In this document: positions 58,028 to 64,000 of the stretch, piece by piece
How the letters are laid out: every line of letters starts with the position of its first letter
Numbering within the stretch: the first letter of the stretch is position 1
Source: Nymphaea colorata
Lineage: Eukaryota > Streptophyta > Magnoliopsida > Nymphaeales > Nymphaeaceae
Reading direction: 5' to 3'
Length of the DNA: 64,000 bases
Assembly (NCBI RefSeq): GCF_008831285.2
Contig: NC_045145.1
Location: forward strand, 24,924,802-24,988,801
Position numbers and translations under genes: made by a program
Notes under the pieces: generated by a model
What the model was told of the DNA's origin: nothing
Seen by the model: the letters and a program-made list of their open reading frames with translations, nothing else
Database searches by the model: none

Positions 58028-58660
58028 TAAGGATGTCAATATGTCTGATTCGAATTGAATGTCCAAGCCAACTGCTCCAAAAACATTTGGACGAAGAAAA
58101 GAAATTTACTAATCAACTAAAAAATCAGATAGGATTTGAAATTAAGAACTGACATCCGATTAGATTTAGATTCATATATGCATAAACATCCAAAAGGATT
58201 CAGATTTAGTTATATAAAAATATTCAATCGAATTCAGTTTCACATTCCAATATACAAAGTATCCTATCAGAACCAGATGGGACTTAATTTAAATAAAAAG
58301 TATACATTCAATGCTCTTAACAGTTTGTAAATCAGCCAGATTTAGTTCAAAATATGGATTCAGATTCAAATTCGTATATGAATATAAAAATAGGATTCAG
58401 GCTGGATTCTGATTGTGACATCTGATTTCAGATTCAGATTAGGATGAAAAAAATGGATTTAGATCAGATTCAAATTATGAAATCTGATTTCAGATGAGAA
58501 AAAAAAATAGATTCAGATGAGATTCAGATTGTGGAATCTGATTTCGGATTCAAATTTGGATATGACTTTTTTTTCATTGTTTGGGAGCTCAACATCGACG
58601 GACAGTTAATAATATATTTTATTTGAATCCGATTCATTGGGTATCCCATCCATCCTTGCA
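58028..58660. mobile_element. Degraded hAT-like ends (gattcagatt texture)
   Basis: Begins near aaggatgtcaatatgtctga and continues as gattcagattNtgaaatctg repeats to about 58660. It resembles the subterminal parts of the element at 59251-62326. The partner end is not clear. Confidence 0.4.
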
Positions 58661-59707
58661 GATTTTCCCACTTTTCAAACATTTTTCATTTTCATTTTTT
58701 GTATTTAGGTCCATCGATTTTTAAGAAAAACAAGGTCAGCCGTTCTCTCGAGTCCTCCCAACTCCTCCAAGAGTATCGGTGACGACTGTTCACGATGTTC
58801 TTAATGAGAAGGTTGTGGAATATTACTTGAGCTTTTCCAATAGTACACCCAAAATTGCGTAACGTACCAGCATGCTGGAGCTTGTGGACATTCAGAAATG
58901 GTTCAATATTTGGGTGGCGGCCTTTTCGATATGAGTAATTACTGAAAACTAAATCTAAACTGAATCAGTATCCGATCCGATACTTATATATATCAAAATG
59001 GTTCCATATATCCATTGACAGCACTAACTCCATAAAGCCACGTGTTCAGACCGGGTCATAGTTATTTACGCTCATGTCCCACTTGTGTATATATATACAT
59101 ACATACATATATATATATATAGAGAGAGAGAGAGAGGCAGAGAGATTAAAAACCTTTAAATGCAGAAGAAATTTATTTTGATTGGATTTGAAGCATCAAA
59201 GGTAAAAAAGGGCAACACCATCGCCAATGTTCCCATAGCCTAGCCCTTGCTAGGGATGTCAATGGATCGGATTTGGATCAGATATATCTTTTACCATATC
59301 CAATTTTTCAGATATTCATATATTCAGATTCAGATATGAATTCAGATTCAGATGAAAAACAGTTTACATCATATCCGAATCCGATTTTAAAATGTATATC
59401 CGAATTCGATCCATATCCGATTTACAAGTTATTTTGAATCTGATCCGAATCCAAATTTTAAATTATATCTGAATCTGATCCGAATCTAATTTTAAATTAT
59501 ATCTGAATCCGATCCGAATCCAACTTTTAAGTTATACCCGAATCCAACTTTTAAGTTGAATCTGACCTGAATCTGATTTATGACTTTTAAACCATATGCA
59601 AATCTGATCCAAATTCGATTTATGTGTGTCAAAAATTTATAGTAAACACCAAATGAACTACCAATATTAACATTGGTGATTATTGTCAAGCTTATTAAGG
59701 GAGAGAG

Positions 59708-59708
59708 A

Positions 59709-59752
<44 letters not shown>
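59708..59752. repeat. (GA)n(TA)n microsatellite
   Basis: Short GA run followed by a pure TA run, immediately upstream of the ARM fragment. Confidence 0.9.
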
Positions 59753-59767
59753 CCAAGTTATCAAAAG

Positions 59768-60190
59768 CTGTCTTTGGGAGTTCTAGCCAAGTTATCAGCC
59801 TGCCAAGAGAACAAAAAGTACATAGCAAGAGCAGGTGCTGTCCCTCACGTTCTTGATTTATCAGCCGACATCTCTACCCTCATTAGCGAAAGCTGCGCCG
59901 TGATCCTTGAATGGCTTGTGGCAAACAGTTGAATTCAATTTCTTGTTGATGCATGTGCTGTTGCTTTAGGCCTGCAACCTATAGTCACCAACTTGCTATG
60001 CTTTCTGCAAAATCCAATTTCAAACCATGTGCTTAGGAGGCTAGCTTTAGGGTCATTAGTTGGTATATGCCATCAAGGGAAGAGTCTGTAAACAAAGCTT
60101 TCTCTTATGCTAATGGCATTTTTATTATTCTGCCTCTCCTAAAAGACTCAAACTATGAAAGATTGAAATCCAAGAAATGGCCATTAACTT
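59768..60190 (+). pseudogene. Armadillo-repeat protein fragment
   Basis: The plus-strand reading LSLGVLAKLSACQENKKYIA, RAGAVPHVLDLSA, then VDACAVALGLQPIVTNLLCF, LQNPISNHVLRRLALGSLVG and (shifted) NKAFSYANGIFIILPLLKDS has the helix pattern of ARM repeats (xxALxxLSxxxENKxxIxxAGAVPxLVxLL). Such repeats mediate protein binding in, for example, plant U-box ligases and ARM-only proteins. No U-box or other domain is present. There is a TGA within the fragment (NS, stop, IQFLVD) and a TAA at about 60092. It has no start and no visible intron, so it is a captured or retrocopied scrap. Confidence 0.72.
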
Positions 60191-60739
60191 GGTGTTCTGC
60201 TTCTGTGCTCTGCAAATACTAAAATGAAAACCATAGGTTAAGAAAGAGAAAGGGGACAGCAAATTGGTAGCTTTGAAACTTCACATTTTTAAAGTGAACT
60301 TACACCTTAGATTCTCCACATTTTTGTAACTGTTTCCCCAAAAACACAGCTTGTTCGCACGTTTCTAGGCCCATCTCTCTATTGATTCCTGCAGATTGAT
60401 GTAAAATCAGCTCAGAGATAAGGAAAGACCAGAAATTTCTAGCAGCCAAACACTCTTCTGCGAATTTGTTAACCTTTCTGATTCAATGCATATAAAATAT
60501 CGACAAAAAGTAGACCAGCAAGATTTTGTTCAGAAAATGGAAATAGATCACCGTTCCTTTAACTTTGCAAACAACTCATGCACGACGTGACACTCTAGTT
60601 TCTTGACCATCAAATTTGAGAAAAGAAAAACAACAAACAAGAGATAAAATAAGACCCATTTTGAAATAAAGAATGGGGACAGTTTGGGATCTCAGCTTCA
60701 AGTCTGGACAAAAAAATAGAGAAGAATCCGATAGAGAGA

Positions 60740-60846
60740 ATCATACTGCAAGAAAACGAGTGCCGAGTTTCTTCCTCATCTTCTCCACCGATCCCTTCTT
60801 CCTCTGCAGCGACTCGAGCCACGCCCACTTGACATCCCAACGACAT
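60740..60846 (-). other. Exon-like minus-strand segment, unrecognised
   Basis: The minus strand reads WDVKWAWLESLQRKKGSVEK then MRKKLGTRFLAV, GC-richer than its surroundings and basic. I do not recognise the protein. It lies inside the hAT-like element and could be a second captured piece. Confidence 0.3.
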
Positions 60847-60899
60847 ATGTTAGAAAAAACAAAAATGCAAAAAAAGTTATTTATTACTTAATTTTCACA

Positions 60900-62060
60900 T
60901 GGTTGGTTAAGATGTTTTAACTGTTACCTTATCAATTTTCTCCATAAGCTCTTCATGCTCATAATTTATCATATTTGACTTCTATGTCTTCAAGTTGTTT
61001 AAGGACGCTTTAAATTATTTTCACATATATTTTTTGATAAATTCTCTTTTTTTAAATACTTGTTGAAAACAAATAGTATATTGAACTTTGATTGGTCTAT
61101 TGAACAGCTAGTATGTTTGACTTTTGTACTTTTTTTTACATTAACTGTGCATATTGAACATTGATAGGTCTATTTTTAAATAAAAACATATTTTAATTGA
61201 GTAAACTATTATTTCATGATGATCTCTTATTAAGAATTATTAAAATCAAGTGACCCACATTATTTATCATTTAAAAAAAACATTGTTTAATGTTTTTTCA
61301 TTTCATTGGGTTCATTGAAATAGTTTGTGTTACATCCGTAAAAAGAGTATTCAATGATATATCAAATAATTTATTAGTCCTTTTATCTTCATTACAATAG
61401 TTGTTTTTTTTACATAAAATTGTATAATTACTCCAATGATATATAAGATAGTTTATTAAATCTTACGATTTGTTGTCCGCCTACTAGTTAGAGGCATTTG
61501 TTTTCAAGTTTGTGAATTATGTGTTATATATCAAATTCTTAAGTTTTTTGAATGAATTGTATGATTATACAAAGTAATTTTCTTGATTGATTAAATAAGT
61601 AAATTGATAATTTGATAATTAAACTTTTTTATACGCTTAGCAGTTTTTTCATATTGAGATTATGCACAATGAAGATGCTTTCAATTTAAAATGAATATCA
61701 TAATATGTTTAAGATTTCTATTTATTATAAAACATTTTTTTAAGTTAGTTTTTAAAAAAATATATTTTTGGGTATCTTTTTTTTTCATACGTGATGTACA
61801 TGCCAATATTTTTTTTTAAACCTACTATTTTTAAAATATATAATATAACTATTATTGTAACCAAATTGAGATAACGGTCCATTAAAAAATTTGTAGCTCT
61901 ACAATGATATAGTTTTAAATATTTTAAGTTAAATGATGTATATGATTTCTATAAGAATATTATTATATGCAACTCCATGGAAGTTAGTTCTTAGTCAGAT
62001 TATACTATATGTAATATTTATGTTCCTTTTGTGTCATGATGTTAAGTTAGTGCATTACCA
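60900..62060. other. AT-rich interior of the hAT-like element, no gene
   Basis: Very AT-rich, with no coding frame. Confidence 0.55.
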
Positions 62061-62344
62061 CCAACCTAGCATTCGGATATCAGCTCTCACGGTTCGGATT
62101 CGGATATCAGGTTATAGTTCGGACTCAGATATACCTGTTAAGATAGTTAGTATCCGATCGGATATTTACTTAAAACTGAATCCGAATCCGACTCGATCAG
62201 ATGTTATTTCTTAAATCTGAATCTGATCTGATTTCTCAATCGGATGTCAAACTATTTACCATATCCGATTTTTAGAAGAAATTCGGATCGGATATCCGAT
62301 CCAAATCTGATCTATTGACATCCCTAACCATTGCATCCCCAAGA

Positions 62345-62880
62345 AAATAAATCCAAGTAAATATCCTCATCATATATTTGGATACGAGATATGCCTTAGG
62401 TCTGAAGATGACCACATTAGAATGGAACTTCTGTATATAGGTTTTCAGTGTGGCTGACCACTATCATCGGCCTTTTGAGCAAAGGAGCACCAAGTCCATC
62501 TTAATTAGTAAAGCCGGTTTTTTAATCGAGTCCACAATGCTGCCAGTTTGGGAAACCGGCCAATCCAATAATCTAAACGATCTACATGCAAATCAGCAAA
62601 AAGAAAAATTTATAAATTCTATTTTTCTTTCAGAAAATGAACAGAATAATATAAAAATTGATTAAGAATAAAGAAAAAAGTGCTTTTATAACTAGTAAGA
62701 AATGCATAACGAAACAACACGTCAAGTCGACCACCTTCGATCTCTTTCATCAACCATTAATTTCCTGTCCGATTATTGAATCAATGGACACTCAACACAT
62801 TAAGCCATCATGGTTAGATTTCAATGACTTTTGAAACGAGTCGATGAAACGAGTGAAAATGATCAAACAATAACTAATTA
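62345..62880. repeat. Array fragment matching 33145-33560
   Basis: Direct match: cctcatcatatatttgga, gatatgccttaggtctgaa, aatataaaaattNatNa, ttttataactagNaagaaat and catcaaccattaatttcctN. It proves that the stretch lost in unit 2 was part of the ancestral unit. The hAT-like element ends just before it. Confidence 0.8.
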
Positions 62881-63740
62881 AAAAAGACGATAGAAGAAGA
62901 GGAAGAAGGAGAAAAAGAAAGAAGAAGAGAAAAAAAAAACAGCAACTATTTTTTTTTTAAAAAAAAGGAAGAACACAAACATTTAAAAAATGGCGAATGG
63001 AAGAACAATAAGGGGGAGGAGAAGAAGAAGAAAGAGGAGCAAACATGAACTGACTTTTTAAAAGAGGAGAAGAATGAGAAAAAGAGAATAACAAGAGAGG
63101 ACAAGGAGACAAATAAACTGCAAAGATTTTTCCTGAGGAAAATACATTTGCAAAAAAACACCCAAGAAAAACTTTGCTTTTAAAAAACTGAGAATGATAT
63201 TCACGGCTGGGAGAAACAGAACCAGTTGAATGACCTAGTTTATGTTCTGTATAATATGCAATTGCAACAAAGATAATAAACTAATATACACCTATTTGTT
63301 AAGTTGACCAACTAACATACACTTGCTTCATAATATATATTGAAAAATTTTCACTTATTTAGAAAGCAAGTTGATCCTGTCAACTTGAAGCACTTCGATG
63401 TACTAGATTCACAAGTTGAAGAAGAACCTACCAATTAGGCTAGTTCTATATAGTATTGCATATTTAGGTGTGGAAATCCTTTCCCACCTAACCAAAGGAA
63501 AAAACAAGAAATTCTCGAGTCAATGGTATTGACTTGAAGTGGCAAAAAAACACAAAGGGCCTTTTTTGCTGGATAGAAGAAAGCAGATGGGAACAAAATT
63601 CCAAATGCTTCCAAACACTACCATGGACAAAGTTCCACTGTAGAAACTTTCTGGTAAGGATGGAGTCGTCCTCTTTTTGAATTTGAGTGCCATGGGTAGC
63701 TTATAAGAAAAAATTAGGGTAGGATTTTTTGTTTCTGCGA
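62880..63740. other. GA-rich tract and AT-rich flank, no gene
   Basis: 62880-63110 is a purine-rich tract (gaagaag/agaagaa). The remainder has no recognisable feature. Confidence 0.6.
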
Positions 63741-63751
63741 TTGTTGGTCAA

Positions 63752-63905
63752 GGTCAGTGGTGGAGCTAAAAATTTTTCAATGGAAAGATTGAATTAAAGT
63801 TTCTAAATTTTGACTGGGGCCAAAATATCATTTTTCAAAATTTTTATATACAATAAGTAATTTTTTAAAATTTACATGCATTTAAAAAAATCGAAGTGGT
63901 GGGAT
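63752..63905. mobile_element. MITE, CAGGGG family, reversed
   Basis: cagtggtggagctaaaaattttt, then agtttctaaattttgactgg, ccaaaatatcatttttcaaaa and aaaatttacatgca reproduce, reversed, the inner text of 52625-52808 and 25388-25578. Confidence 0.6.
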
Positions 63906-64000
63906 TACCATCCCGTCACCCAAAGAATATTATTTTAGTTGGTTTCTAAATATTATCAATATTATAAAAACCGGTTTCGACGTACCAAACCGGATTGCTT

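Larger units (their letters stand above)
59251..62326. mobile_element. hAT-like 3.1-kb element with captured gene fragment
   Basis: Left end TAGGGATGTCAATGGATCGG (continuing for about 35 bases) and right end, reversed, TAGGGATGTCAATAGATCAG differ at three positions over 35. The flanks gcccttgc (59243-59250) and accattgc (62327-62334) agree at 6 of 8, consistent with an old 8-bp hAT target duplication. Both ends carry gatccgaatcc-type subterminal repeats. No transposase is seen inside; instead there is an armadillo-repeat gene fragment (59768-60190) and a second exon-like piece (60740-60846). It would need a transposase made elsewhere. Confidence 0.65.

Noticed and set aside
62946-63161. Minus-strand 71-codon frame rich in Phe and Ser
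   Set aside because: It is a translation of the GA-rich tract and lacks any domain.

Overview
This is nuclear DNA of a flowering plant. The evidence is two LRR receptor-kinase relics of the LRR-XII (Xa21/EFR-like, non-RD) class, one of which keeps the conserved kinase intron; several coiled-coil NB-ARC-LRR (CNL) resistance-gene relics; Ty1/copia, LINE, hAT, CACTA and MITE remains; and many (TA)n, (GT)n and (GA)n tracts. I cannot name the species. A run of 100 N at 56023-56122 marks a scaffold join. I see no intact protein-coding gene; nearly everything is duplicated and decayed.

Layout. 1-2155 is a repeat-rich block that recurs, expanded, at 11838-16135. 2304-4583 is a 3'-truncated copia element with its 5' LTR and primer-binding site. 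6140-7250 is a LINE relic (minus). 7755-10480 is the most complete CNL gene (minus), broken by stops and frameshifts. 16335-18976 is a second CNL relic (minus) split by a copia remnant that itself carries a younger solo LTR (17140-17618). 19010-20960 looks like an LTR promoter and leader with a 174-bp tandem repeat. 21971-23150 is a long-inverted-repeat segment carrying one coding exon of an HMGB chromatin protein. 26582-27590 is a third CNL LRR relic.

From 27600 on, the window is a decayed array of a unit of about 12 kb. Unit 1 (27600-39360) holds a copia RNase H relic, an LRR-RLK pseudogene (34085-36583) and two downstream segments. Unit 2 (40290-48300) keeps the RLK with both exons. Unit 3 (51650-56022) keeps the RNase H relic but has lost the RLK. 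After the gap, a unit segment appears in inverted orientation (56123-56805), and another at 62345-62880 in direct orientation. A 3.1-kb hAT-like element (59251-62326) carries an armadillo-repeat gene fragment.

How it fits together: this is a pericentromeric-style or cluster-type graveyard of immune-receptor genes (membrane LRR-RLK and intracellular CNL) expanded by local duplication and then degraded by stops, frameshifts and nested transposons. The two RLK copies share none of the lesions I could align, so each decayed after the duplication. I found no CRISPR array, rRNA or tRNA gene. The most interesting structures are two transposon-like elements that captured host gene exons, a clean nested solo-LTR insertion, a hAT MITE with its empty site preserved in the sister duplicate, and a near-perfect palindrome in the RLK intron.
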